This document shows positions 16,340 through 24,671 of a DNA stretch of 64,000 nucleotides, piece by piece; position 1 is the stretch's first letter, and each line of letters starts with the position of its first letter. The position numbers and the translations under genes are program-made. The notes beneath the pieces were generated by a model, which did not search any database, was not told the DNA's origin, and was given only the letters and a program-made list of their open reading frames with translations. This DNA is from Prolixibacteraceae bacterium (GTDB lineage Bacteria; Bacteroidota; Bacteroidia; Bacteroidales; Prolixibacteraceae). The stretch spans positions 62,001 to 126,000 of the forward strand of contig JANQHI010000033.1 in NCBI GenBank assembly GCA_028282705.1, in the 5' to 3' direction.

Positions 16340-17728
16340 ATGTTCAAACCAGAAACATATATTAAAAGAAGGAAGATTTTAAAAGAAACATTAGGTTCAG
16401 GGCTGGTTCTTTTTTTTGGAAATGAAGAATCATCAATGAACTACACTGATAATACTTACCATTTTAGGCAAGACAGTACTTTCCTTTACTATTTTGGGAT
16501 CCAACATCCAGGGCTTGCTGCTGTCATTGATATTGACAATGATGCTGAAATCCTGATTGGTGATGACTACACCATTGATGATATAGTATGGATGGGGGCA
16601 CAGCCAACTATCAGTTCAAGGGCTGCAAAATGTGGGGTAAACACAATTATGCCAACCAGTGGGCTAAAAGGTATCCTGGATAAGGCTGTTTCGCAAAAAC
16701 AAGTGATCCATTTCCTTTCATTGTACAGGCCGGAAAATAAAATCAAACTTCAAAACCTGTTGGGTATTTCCCCAAATGAAGTGGGGGAAAAGTTTTCTAT
16801 TGAACTGGTCAAAGCAGTTGTAAAGCAAAGGGAATTTAAATCAGAAGAGGAAATTGCTGAACTACACCATGCTGTTGATATTTCAGTTGATATGCATGTG
16901 GCAGCTATGAAGGCAGCAAAACCAGGCATGACTGAAGCACAGGTAACTGCTGAAATCCACAGGGTAGCTTTGGCTGCAGGAGGAAATATTGCTTTCCCTA
17001 TCATTGCCACCATAAATGGGCAGACATTGCACAACCATTACCATGGGAATACCATAAAAGAAGGGGATTTGTTTTTGGTTGATGCAGGTTTTGAAACATC
17101 TATGTGTTATGCAGGTGACTTGTCAAGTACATTTCCTGTAAGCAAAACTTTTACATCAGAGCAAAAAGATATTTTTCAGGTTACCCTGAATGCCCATGAA
17201 GCTGCTATTGCAGCCTTAAAACTGGGAGAGCCTTTCAGGAATGCACATATAGCCGCTTGCAAAGGAATAGCTGAAGGCATGAAAGCCCTTGGTTTTATGA
17301 AGGGAGATATGGATGATGCTGTTGAGGCTGGTGCACATGCACTGTTCTTTCCTTGTGGTACAGGTCATATGATGGGGTTGGATGTGCATGATATGGAAGA
17401 CCTGGGAGAAGTATGGGTAGGTTATGATGGGCAACCAAAAAGTACCTTGTTTGGTTTGAAATCTTTGAGGTTAGCCAAACCATTGCAACCAGGGCATGTA
17501 TTTACTATTGAACCTGGTGTCTATTTTATTCCTGAACTAATTGATTTATGGAAGAGTGAGCCACGTTTTAATGAATTCTACAACTGGGATAAAATTGAAG
17601 CTTTCAAAAATTTTGGAGGTATTAGGAATGAAGAGGATTTTGTGATGGCTAAAGATGGGGTTCAACTGTTAGGAAAGCCTAAACCAAAAACCATTGAAGA
17701 AGTAGAGGCAATCAGGGCTGGGGCTTAA
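16340..17728 (+). CDS. pepP: Xaa-Pro aminopeptidase (M24B)
   Basis: 462 residues, no signal peptide, so cytoplasmic. The N-terminal aminopeptidase P domain is followed by the pita-bread metal domain with ligands in VDAGFETSMCYAGD (two Asp), GTGHMMGLDVHD (His), TIEPGVYF (Glu) and GGIRNEEDF (Glu). These bind two Mn or Zn ions. The enzyme removes an N-terminal residue preceding proline or hydroxyproline. It starts 26 bases after the S9 peptidase gene. In the context of the preceding hydroxyproline dehydratase it would free proline and hydroxyproline from imported peptides. Confidence 0.9.
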   Translation: MFKPETYIKRRKILKETLGSGLVLFFGNEESSMNYTDNTYHFRQDSTFLYYFGIQHPGLAAVIDIDNDAEILIGDDYTIDDIVWMGAQPTISSRAAKCGVNTIMPTSGLKGILDKAVSQKQVIHFLSLYRPENKIKLQNLLGISPNEVGEKFSIELVKAVVKQREFKSEEEIAELHHAVDISVDMHVAAMKAAKPGMTEAQVTAEIHRVALAAGGNIAFPIIATINGQTLHNHYHGNTIKEGDLFLVDAGFETSMCYAGDLSSTFPVSKTFTSEQKDIFQVTLNAHEAAIAALKLGEPFRNAHIAACKGIAEGMKALGFMKGDMDDAVEAGAHALFFPCGTGHMMGLDVHDMEDLGEVWVGYDGQPKSTLFGLKSLRLAKPLQPGHVFTIEPGVYFIPELIDLWKSEPRFNEFYNWDKIEAFKNFGGIRNEEDFVMAKDGVQLLGKPKPKTIEEVEAIRAGA

Positions 17729-17758
17729 TAAATAATATTGATTCTTGTAAATAAAAAA

Positions 17759-18061
17759 TTACTCACAAGTACATTTGTGCAGGCAATCAACAATCTGGCT
17801 TAAAATATTGTACTTAAGGAAATAAAAGGTGTTCTTGCCTTCACGTTTAGAGCAAAGGACACCTTTGTCTTTCAATATCCCCAGGTGGTGGGATGTGGTT
17901 GATTGTTCAATCCCCAATAGCTCATGTATTTCTGTTACAGTTAACTTTTTACCTCCCTCTAAATGCTTCAGGATGGCTATCCTCATAGGGTGGGCTATTG
18001 CTTTTAACATGTTAGCTGCCAACTCAAGCCTCTCAGCATCCAACTCCTTGATATCTACCAT
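17759..18061 (-). CDS. ArsR-family transcriptional regulator
   Basis: 100 residues from the ATG at 18061 (MVDIKELDAERLELAANML); an in-frame ATG at 18103 gives an unlikely 14-residue extension. The winged helix is clear: IAHPMRIAILKHLEGG, then VTEIHELLGIEQSTTSHHLGILKDKGVL, then the wing KREGKNTFY. The C-terminus ends CLHKCTCE, a CxxxCxC cluster that could bind a metal or respond to redox state, which is not universal in this family. The gene is convergent with pepP and divergent from the polyprenyl synthase gene, with 171 bases between. Its target is unknown. Confidence 0.88.
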   Translation of the reverse strand: MVDIKELDAERLELAANMLKAIAHPMRIAILKHLEGGKKLTVTEIHELLGIEQSTTSHHLGILKDKGVLCSKREGKNTFYFLKYNILSQIVDCLHKCTCE

Positions 18062-18232
18062 AATTAAATTCTTATAAATACAAATATATAAATATTTAAG
18101 CATTATTCTATCATTATGTATACATTTGAATGATTTCTAAATAAAGTCGAAAAATCTTAAAAAAGCATAAATCAGGAAGTATTATTGAGATGACAGATTT
18201 TTTTTGCTACTTTGCTGCCATATTAAAAGTGG

Positions 18233-19207
18233 ATGTCAGTACTGAAAGAAATACAACAACCCATAAGAAAAGAGTTAAAGGAATTTGAAGCCTATTTCAA
18301 AAAATCACTGAACAGTGATGTGCCATTATTAAGTACAATCTTAAATTTTATTTATAGGACTAAAGGCAAACAATTACGCCCAATGTTTGTGTTTTTGTCG
18401 GCTCAGTTGCATGGCAGAACCAATGAAATGTCTCAACTGGCCGCATGTTCTGTTGAGCTACTGCATACAGCTACCCTAACACATGATGATGTAGTTGATG
18501 AATCTTATGAAAGGAGGGGCAGCTTTTCTGTCAATGCTTTATGGAAAAATAAGCTGGCAGTGTTGGTAGGTGATTATATATTGGCAAAAGGGTTATTGCT
18601 TACATTAGAACACAAAAAATATAACTTCCTGCACCTGATTTCAAGGGCTGTTGAGGACATGAGTGAAGGGGAGATACTGCAAATAAAAAAAAGCAGGAAA
18701 CTGGATATTGACAATGAAACCTACTTTGAGATTATCAGGAAAAAAACAGCTTCTTTAATTGCTACAAGCATGGCAATTGGCACAGCTTCAGTTTCTGATG
18801 ATGAAGGGTTGGCTGAAAAAATGTACAATATTGGTTTGGATGTAGGCATAGCTTTCCAAATAAAAGACGATATTTTTGACTACCAAAGCAAGGGCTTGAT
18901 TGGCAAGCCAACTGGAAATGACATTAAGGAAAAGAAAATTACCCTCCCATTGCTTTATGTCCTTAAAAACTCTGATGCCAGGGAAAGGAGAAGGATATTA
19001 AAACTCATAAAAAGGAAGAATAAGAACTCTGCTGTTGTAAAAGAATTGATTGAACTGGTTATTGAAAAAGGGGGGATTGAATATGCCACCAAAAAAATGA
19101 ATGAATTCCGTGACAAAGCCATTGAGGGCTTAAACGAATTCCCTAAAAGCCCAGCAAGGGAATCAGTGATTGCCCTTGTAAGCTACATTACCACCAGGAA
19201 AAAATAA
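18233..19207 (+). CDS. Polyprenyl (octaprenyl-type) diphosphate synthase
   Basis: 324 residues. The first aspartate-rich motif reads HDDVVDE (a DDxxD variant) and the second DDIFD, with GKQLRPMFVFLSA at the N-terminal conserved region. The family elongates farnesyl diphosphate with isopentenyl diphosphate to make the side chain of menaquinone; Bacteroidota members are generally annotated as octaprenyl- or solanesyl-type synthases, but chain length cannot be read here. Start ATG at 18233 gives MSVLKEIQQPI, the usual family start. Stands alone; the nearest neighbours are transcribed divergently or convergently. Confidence 0.9.
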   Translation: MSVLKEIQQPIRKELKEFEAYFKKSLNSDVPLLSTILNFIYRTKGKQLRPMFVFLSAQLHGRTNEMSQLAACSVELLHTATLTHDDVVDESYERRGSFSVNALWKNKLAVLVGDYILAKGLLLTLEHKKYNFLHLISRAVEDMSEGEILQIKKSRKLDIDNETYFEIIRKKTASLIATSMAIGTASVSDDEGLAEKMYNIGLDVGIAFQIKDDIFDYQSKGLIGKPTGNDIKEKKITLPLLYVLKNSDARERRRILKLIKRKNKNSAVVKELIELVIEKGGIEYATKKMNEFRDKAIEGLNEFPKSPARESVIALVSYITTRKK

Positions 19208-19278
19208 AAGGGCCTCCCTTAATTGTAGGTCTTGTGGTTTTTAACTGCAACTAAGGAGATTGAAAATCTCCCCACCCA

Positions 19279-20136
19279 TTAAAAATACATTATCTCTTTA
19301 TTATATATATCTGAAAGCAAGTTGTTGGCAAGCCTGCTGGCACCAATCCTGAAAAGTTTGTTGTTCATCCAAGCTTCCCCTAGAACGTGGTCTACAAGGC
19401 TTAAATACAACATTGCCCCTTCAGTGGTTGAAATGCCCCCTGCAGGTTTGAAACCCCTCTTTTCCTGGTGGTTTTCATTCCACCATTTTAGGGCAGAGCA
19501 CATTACATAGGCAGCTTCTGGTGTTGCAGCTACTGGCATTTTCCCTGTGGATGTTTTTATAAAATCAGCCCCAGCCTGAAGGGAAATAATAGAAGCCTGC
19601 CATATTTTTTCAGGATCAGCAAGCACCCCACTTTCAAGGATTACCTTTAGGTGGGCATCCCCAATGGCAGTCTTTATGGCTTTTATTTCTTGATAGCAGG
19701 CATCCATGTTGCCATCCAGGAAAGCCCACAAAGGGATAACAATGTCTATTTCATCAGCCCCAGCTTCCACAGCCATTTTTGCTTCTTGTGTTTTTAGGTT
19801 ACTAAAAGTCATTGATGATGGGAAGCTCCCTGCCACAGCAGCAATATTTACATTAGGTATTGCCAGGGTTTCTTTAACTGTGGCAACCATGTTGGGATAT
19901 ACACAAATTGCACCAACACTTGGCATATCTGCAAAATCAGCCCCAAACTTGTTTACCTTCCATGTAAACCCTGACACATGGTTAATGGTATCAGTGGGGT
20001 TTAAAGTGGTTAAATCAATACAGGAAAAGGCAAGTTTTAATTTTTCTTGGGTGTTGTTTTTCTTTGCTTTTTCCCTGATAAGTTGAAGTTCACCCTCTAT
20101 GTTTTCCTTGCTAAAAGGCATTTCTGGAATATACAT
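19279..20136 (-). CDS. deoC: Deoxyribose-phosphate aldolase
   Basis: 285 residues. Schiff-base lysine in FIKTSTGK, second lysine in VILESG context (KVILESGVL), and the FSCIDLTTLN and GADEIDIVIP segments of the class I DeoC barrel. It cleaves 2-deoxyribose 5-phosphate to glyceraldehyde 3-phosphate and acetaldehyde in deoxynucleoside salvage. The N-terminal extension of about 30 residues is typical of Bacteroidota members. Its ATG overlaps the stop of the upstream mazG-like gene by one base (TAATG), so they are translationally coupled. Confidence 0.95.
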   Translation of the reverse strand: MYIPEMPFSKENIEGELQLIREKAKKNNTQEKLKLAFSCIDLTTLNPTDTINHVSGFTWKVNKFGADFADMPSVGAICVYPNMVATVKETLAIPNVNIAAVAGSFPSSMTFSNLKTQEAKMAVEAGADEIDIVIPLWAFLDGNMDACYQEIKAIKTAIGDAHLKVILESGVLADPEKIWQASIISLQAGADFIKTSTGKMPVAATPEAAYVMCSALKWWNENHQEKRGFKPAGGISTTEGAMLYLSLVDHVLGEAWMNNKLFRIGASRLANNLLSDIYNKEIMYF

Positions 20137-20474
20137 TATTGTAATTTTTTATTGTTTTTATGACGTGTTTTATCCCTGTTTGTTTTTTTCTCCATGTTTT
20201 TCTTAAAAGCTTCTGTTAGGTCTACCCCTGTTTGGTTTGCCAGGCAAATCAGCACCCACAGCACATCAGCCATTTCATCTGCTAAGTTGGCATTTTTTTC
20301 TGGTCCTTTAAATGATTGGTCCCCATATTTCCTGGCCATAATCCTGGCCAGTTCACCAACTTCTTCAGTAAGGATAGCCATGTTGGTAAGTTCACCAAAG
20401 TACCTTATCCCATAGGTCCTGATCCATTCATCAACTTGTTTTTGGGCTTCTGATAAGGTTATGTTATTGCTCAT
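20136..20474 (-). CDS. MazG-like nucleotide pyrophosphohydrolase
   Basis: 112 residues. The all-alpha NTP pyrophosphatase metal site is present as LTEEVGELAR and ADEMADVLW (ExxE plus ExxD). The enzyme hydrolyses nucleoside triphosphates to monophosphates, a house-cleaning role. The basic tail (KKTNRDKTRHKNNKK) is not part of the catalytic fold. Its first 11 bases overlap the end of ATPase 3, whose stop codon TAA lies in its codons 2-4. It precedes deoC with a TAATG overlap. dtd, expected directly upstream in many Bacteroidota, is separated from it here by ATPase 3. Confidence 0.88.
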   Translation of the reverse strand: MSNNITLSEAQKQVDEWIRTYGIRYFGELTNMAILTEEVGELARIMARKYGDQSFKGPEKNANLADEMADVLWVLICLANQTGVDLTEAFKKNMEKKTNRDKTRHKNNKKLQ

Positions 20475-21600
20475 GTGTAGATGAAATAAAAGTTTGGTAA
20501 TTATCTTGGTTGATTAATTTAACTTGTGCCTCTTTGTACGTTTCTGTAAACGTTTTGGGGATTTTTAGTTTGGTTTTGTTACCCCATTTAAATTCAAAGG
20601 CATTGATGTTTCCATCAGCTTCTTCAAGGTAATCAAGTTCCTGTTGCTGGTGGGTCCTCCAAAAGTAGTTTTTTACCCAGTTTTGGTTGTAATGGTTGAA
20701 CTTTATGCGTTCGCTTATTAAAAAGCTTTCCCACAAAGCACCCCTGTCTTCCCTATTGTCAATGGGCCTATAATTCCCAATAATTGCATTTCTGATCCCA
20801 TTGTCATAAAAATAGATTTTGTTTTTAGAAGTAATTTCATTTCTAAGGTTCCTACTGAATGACCTTAGCTTAAAAATTATCCAACTTTTTTCAAGTAATT
20901 GGATATAATTTGAGATGGTATTTTTGTCTACCTCAAGCATATTGCTTAGTTCGTTTAAAGAAACTTCATTTCCAACCTGATAGGCAAGGGCTTCAAGCAA
21001 TTTCATAAGGAGCTCAGGTTTCCTGATAGTGTGAAGGCTTAATATATCTTTAAACAAGAAGCTGTCAGATAGGTTTTCCAATATTGATTTTTCATTTCCA
21101 AGCTCTGAAATAACATCAGGGTACATGCCATAAACTAGGCGTATTTTGAATTGTTGCTGGGCATTTAAATAATCATTCCTAACAAGTTCTTGCCAGGAAA
21201 TTGGATATAAATGGTGTTCTAACTTCCGCCCAGTTAGTGGTTCATTGATTTTATCTGTAAGTTCCAGTGCTGATGACCCGGTAACAAGTAATTTTGTTCC
21301 TGGGTAATTGTCATGTATCAGTTTTAGGGTAATGCCAATATTCACAATCCTTTGTGCTTCATCAATAATAAGTAATTGGTTTTCCCCAATAATTTGTTTT
21401 AGTTGGATTAAAGACACATCAGAGAGCTGGTTCCTGACAACAATATCATCAGCATTTAAATACCTATGTGTTAAACCACAAGTAGTTGCAATTTCTTTTA
21501 CCAAAGTAGTTTTTCCTGTTTGCCTTGCCCCAAGGACAATTAATACCTTGTTTTTTTGTAGCCCTTTTGTTAGTGTATGGTATAACTCCCTTTTTATCAT
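20464..21600 (-). CDS. AAA_14/DUF4143 ATPase 3
   Basis: 378 residues, MIKRELYHTLTKGL start. Walker A GARQTGKT, Walker B LLIIDEAQRI, sensor VTGSSALE, winged-helix segment SLNELSNMLEVDKNTISNYI, and a C-terminal ELDYLEEADGNINAFEFK that fits a PD-(D/E)XK core. The family C-terminus normally ends near NYxxFIS; here five extra residues (STHEQ) are encoded by the mazG leader, so the gene appears to have borrowed its stop codon from the site where it sits. It interrupts dtd-mazG-deoC. A two-unit 32-bp repeat lies between its ATG and the dtd stop. Confidence 0.86.
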   Translation of the reverse strand: MIKRELYHTLTKGLQKNKVLIVLGARQTGKTTLVKEIATTCGLTHRYLNADDIVVRNQLSDVSLIQLKQIIGENQLLIIDEAQRIVNIGITLKLIHDNYPGTKLLVTGSSALELTDKINEPLTGRKLEHHLYPISWQELVRNDYLNAQQQFKIRLVYGMYPDVISELGNEKSILENLSDSFLFKDILSLHTIRKPELLMKLLEALAYQVGNEVSLNELSNMLEVDKNTISNYIQLLEKSWIIFKLRSFSRNLRNEITSKNKIYFYDNGIRNAIIGNYRPIDNREDRGALWESFLISERIKFNHYNQNWVKNYFWRTHQQQELDYLEEADGNINAFEFKWGNKTKLKIPKTFTETYKEAQVKLINQDNYQTFISSTHEQ

Positions 21601-21612
21601 TTATGTAAATAC

Positions 21613-21668
21613 AGTGGTTGTATTCACCAAATTTAATAAAAAATGGTGATTATATTCACCAAATTTTA
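21613..21668 (-). repeat. 32-bp direct repeat with dyad before ATPase 3
   Basis: TATTCACCAAATTT occurs at 21621 and 21653, exactly 32 bases apart. The distal unit has dyad arms GGTGA and TCACC (21645-21660, six-base spacer); the proximal unit has a three-base-shorter, imperfect dyad. On the gene strand the proximal unit carries TAAATTTG (21635-21628), a perfect TAnnTTTG. The array begins eight bases after the dtd stop codon. Confidence 0.84.
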
Positions 21669-21676
21669 ACTTTTTG

Positions 21677-22132
21677 TTAAAAATCCTTACTCTTTGAATC
21701 CATTATTATAGTTACAGGCCCATCATTGTTTAGTGCCACATCCATCATAGCCCCAAACTGGCCTGTACCAACTTTTTTGCCCATGGCACCCTCCATTGTT
21801 TTGATGAATTTTTCATACAAGGGTACAGAAATTTCAGGTTTTGCAGCGTTAATGTATGATGGCCTGTTCCCTTTTTTTGTGGATGCATGCAGGGTAAATT
21901 GGCTCACCACTATGGCTTCCCCACCTATATCTTTTACAGAAAGGTTCATCACCCCATTTTCATCATTGAATATCCTTAGCTGGGTGATTTTTTTAACCAA
22001 CCAGTCAATGTCTTGTTGTGAATCTTCATTTTCAACCCCAAGCAAGATAAGGAGTCCTTGTTTTATGGCTGAATGGGTTTTATTGTTGATACCCACTGAT
22101 GCCTTTGAAACCCTTTGGATAACTACCCTCAT
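21677..22132 (-). CDS. dtd: D-aminoacyl-tRNA deacylase
   Basis: 151 residues, MRVVIQRVSKASV start. The catalytic SQFTL motif and the C-terminal NDGPVTI (cis Gly-Pro motif) are both present. It removes D-amino acids wrongly attached to tRNA, using backbone contacts for chiral proofreading. Full length. In many Bacteroidota dtd is followed directly by mazG and deoC; here the ATPase 3 unit lies between them. The upstream TonB-receptor gene is divergent with 88 bases between. Confidence 0.95.
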   Translation of the reverse strand: MRVVIQRVSKASVGINNKTHSAIKQGLLILLGVENEDSQQDIDWLVKKITQLRIFNDENGVMNLSVKDIGGEAIVVSQFTLHASTKKGNRPSYINAAKPEISVPLYEKFIKTMEGAMGKKVGTGQFGAMMDVALNNDGPVTIIMDSKSKDF

Positions 22133-22220
22133 TTTTAGTATCTTTAGTTAAATAGGTCAAATATATTGAATATACCTAAACTATTGCATGAAAATATTGT
22201 TTATGGAATAATTAAACAAA

Positions 22221-24602
22221 ATGAAGCCTTTTAAATTAGTATTTTTGGTATTGCTGGCTGTGAATTTGGCAAATGCCCAACAGGCATCCATAAAAGGAAG
22301 GGTATTTAACCAACAAAACAATGAACCACTACCATTTGTAAATGTGGTGGTTTCAGGTACAAACATTGGGGCTACTACTGATGTAGATGGGAATTTCCAA
22401 ATCATGGGTATTCAACCAGGGTTTATAAGGGTTGAGGCTTCATTTGTAGGCTTCAAAAAAGCCATTTCCTCTGAAGTTGAGGTTAGCATTTCAAAAACCC
22501 CATTTATTGAAATCCCCATGGAAAAATCACTAAAAGAGATAGAAGAAATAATCGTCCAGGCATCACCATTCAGGAAAACAGAAGAAAGCCCCCTGTCATT
22601 AAAGACAATTGGTATTTCAGAAATAGAAAACAGCCCTGGTGCAAACAGGGACATATCAAAAGTGATCCAGTCATTTCCTGGTGTATTGTCTTCTCCTTCT
22701 TTCAGGAGTGACATTATCATTAGGGGAGGGGGGCCTTCAGAAAGCAAATTTTATTTGGATGGGGTAGAAGTACCTTTTATTAACCACTTTGCTACCCAAG
22801 GGGCTTCAGGTGGCCCTGTTGGGATTATTAATGCAGACCTGTTGAGGGAAGTAAATTATTATTCTGGGGCTTTCCCTGCCAATAGGGGGAATGCCTTAAG
22901 TGGGGTTTTTGAATTTTCACAGGTTGATGGGAACAAAGAAAGGTTAAAGTTTAAAACATCATTGGGGGCTTCTGAAGTTACAGCTACCTTGGATGGGCCT
23001 TTGTCTGAAAAAACCACATTCACTGTGTCTGCACGCAGGTCATACCTCCAGTTTTTGTTTAGTTTGATTGAGCTCCCATTCCTGCCAACTTTCAATGACA
23101 TGCAGTTTAAGGTTAGGTCAAGGATTGACAAAAAAAATGAACTTACCTTTGTTGGGCTTGGGGCCATTGACCTGTTTGACCTAAACCTGGATATTGACAG
23201 CCCTGATGACCAGCAAAAATATATCCTGAGCCAGATTCCTGTAAACGAGCAGTGGAGCTATACCCTTGGGGCTGTGTATAAACATTTTCGTGACAACAGT
23301 TACCAAACAGTTGTGGTTAGCAGGAGCCATTTAAACAATTCAAGCTACAAATATTTTGATAATGATGATAGCTCTGAAGAAAATAAAATCCTGGATTATG
23401 ATTCAGAAGAGATAGAAACCAAGTTCCGTTTTGAGAATTCAACCAGGTTGGATGGTTTTAAACTGAATGCTGGGTTCAACATTGACTTGGCAACCTATAA
23501 AAACACAACCATGCAAAAACGTTATTTTGGAGATGGGGTTTTAAATGTAAACTATTCAACTGACCTGGGGCTGGTTAAATGGGGGGCTTTTATCCAAACC
23601 AGTAAAAATATTTTTAATGAAAGGCTAATTTTATCAGCAGGGGCAAGGGTTGATGCCAATAACTATTCATCTTCAATGAACAATTTATTCAAGCAATTTT
23701 CACCACGTGTATCTGCATCTTACTTGCTTACTGACAAGTGGAGCCTGAATGCCAACCTGGGTAAATATTACCAGTTGCCTTCATACACAACTTTGGGGTA
23801 TAGGGAGAATGGTGAATTGGCCAATAAAAATAACGGTTTAAAGTACATCTCAGTAAGACATGTTGTGGGGGGGGTGGAATTCCGTCCAAGCCAAATGATG
23901 CAATTTTCTGTTGAAGGGTTTTCAAAAAAATATGGCAACTACCCCTTTTCTGTAAAAGACAAGATTAGCCTTGCCAATAAAGGGGCAGATTTTGGGGTTG
24001 TGGGCGATGAGGAAGTACTTTCTGTTTCAGAAGGCAGGGCTTTTGGGGCAGAGTTTATTGCCAGGATGAGTACAGCTAAAGGTTTTAACCTGAATATGTC
24101 TTACACCTGGGTCAGGAGTGAATTTGAAGATGCCTTTGGGAAATTGATCCCATCAAGTTGGGACAGCAAGCACCTACTGGTACTAACAACCACCAAAACC
24201 ATGAAAAAAGGGTGGTTGGTTGGAGCCAGGTGGCGTTTTGCAGGAGGCTTGCCATACACCCCATATGATATGGGGAGAAGCTCATTGGTTGAAGCCTGGA
24301 ACCTCACAGGGAGCCCCTACTTTGACTTTACACAATTAAACCAGGAACGTTTTGGTGCATTCCACCAATTGGATGTAAGGATAGATAAAGCATACTACCT
24401 TAAAAAACTCACAGCCAAGTTTTATATTGATATCCAGAATTTTTACAATTTCCAGTCCCAGGATCAAGACATTATTGTTAGGGAAGAAGGTTCAAATGGA
24501 GATTTTCTCACCACCAACAATGGGCAGGAATATGTGTTGAGGAGGGTAGCCAATACATCAGGTACAGTTTTGCCAACCATTGGGATAATCTTGGAGTTCT
24601 AA
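22221..24602 (+). CDS. TonB-dependent outer-membrane receptor
   Basis: 793 residues. Signal peptide MKPFKLVFLVLLAVNLANAQQ, a carboxypeptidase-regulatory-like domain (about 24-110: IKGRVFNQQNNEPLPFVNVVVSGT), a plug domain with the RSDIIIRGGGPSESKFYLDGVEV signature shortened here, and a beta-barrel ending in an aromatic residue (GIILEF). It is a single-protein receptor without a SusD partner nearby. Substrate cannot be inferred; no siderophore, cobalamin or glycan genes adjoin it. The length is on the short side for this group. Confidence 0.9.
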   Translation: MKPFKLVFLVLLAVNLANAQQASIKGRVFNQQNNEPLPFVNVVVSGTNIGATTDVDGNFQIMGIQPGFIRVEASFVGFKKAISSEVEVSISKTPFIEIPMEKSLKEIEEIIVQASPFRKTEESPLSLKTIGISEIENSPGANRDISKVIQSFPGVLSSPSFRSDIIIRGGGPSESKFYLDGVEVPFINHFATQGASGGPVGIINADLLREVNYYSGAFPANRGNALSGVFEFSQVDGNKERLKFKTSLGASEVTATLDGPLSEKTTFTVSARRSYLQFLFSLIELPFLPTFNDMQFKVRSRIDKKNELTFVGLGAIDLFDLNLDIDSPDDQQKYILSQIPVNEQWSYTLGAVYKHFRDNSYQTVVVSRSHLNNSSYKYFDNDDSSEENKILDYDSEEIETKFRFENSTRLDGFKLNAGFNIDLATYKNTTMQKRYFGDGVLNVNYSTDLGLVKWGAFIQTSKNIFNERLILSAGARVDANNYSSSMNNLFKQFSPRVSASYLLTDKWSLNANLGKYYQLPSYTTLGYRENGELANKNNGLKYISVRHVVGGVEFRPSQMMQFSVEGFSKKYGNYPFSVKDKISLANKGADFGVVGDEEVLSVSEGRAFGAEFIARMSTAKGFNLNMSYTWVRSEFEDAFGKLIPSSWDSKHLLVLTTTKTMKKGWLVGARWRFAGGLPYTPYDMGRSSLVEAWNLTGSPYFDFTQLNQERFGAFHQLDVRIDKAYYLKKLTAKFYIDIQNFYNFQSQDQDIIVREEGSNGDFLTTNNGQEYVLRRVANTSGTVLPTIGIILEF

Positions 24603-24671
24603 AGAAAAAAGCTTATAATCCACATTTTGTGAAACGCATTTTGTAAATTTTGCGAAAATTGTGGACTAGCT

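Noticed and set aside
19256..19272. Hairpin GGAGAT/ATCTCC between polyprenyl synthase and deoC
   Set aside because: Six-base stem with no T run in either direction; too weak to call a terminator.
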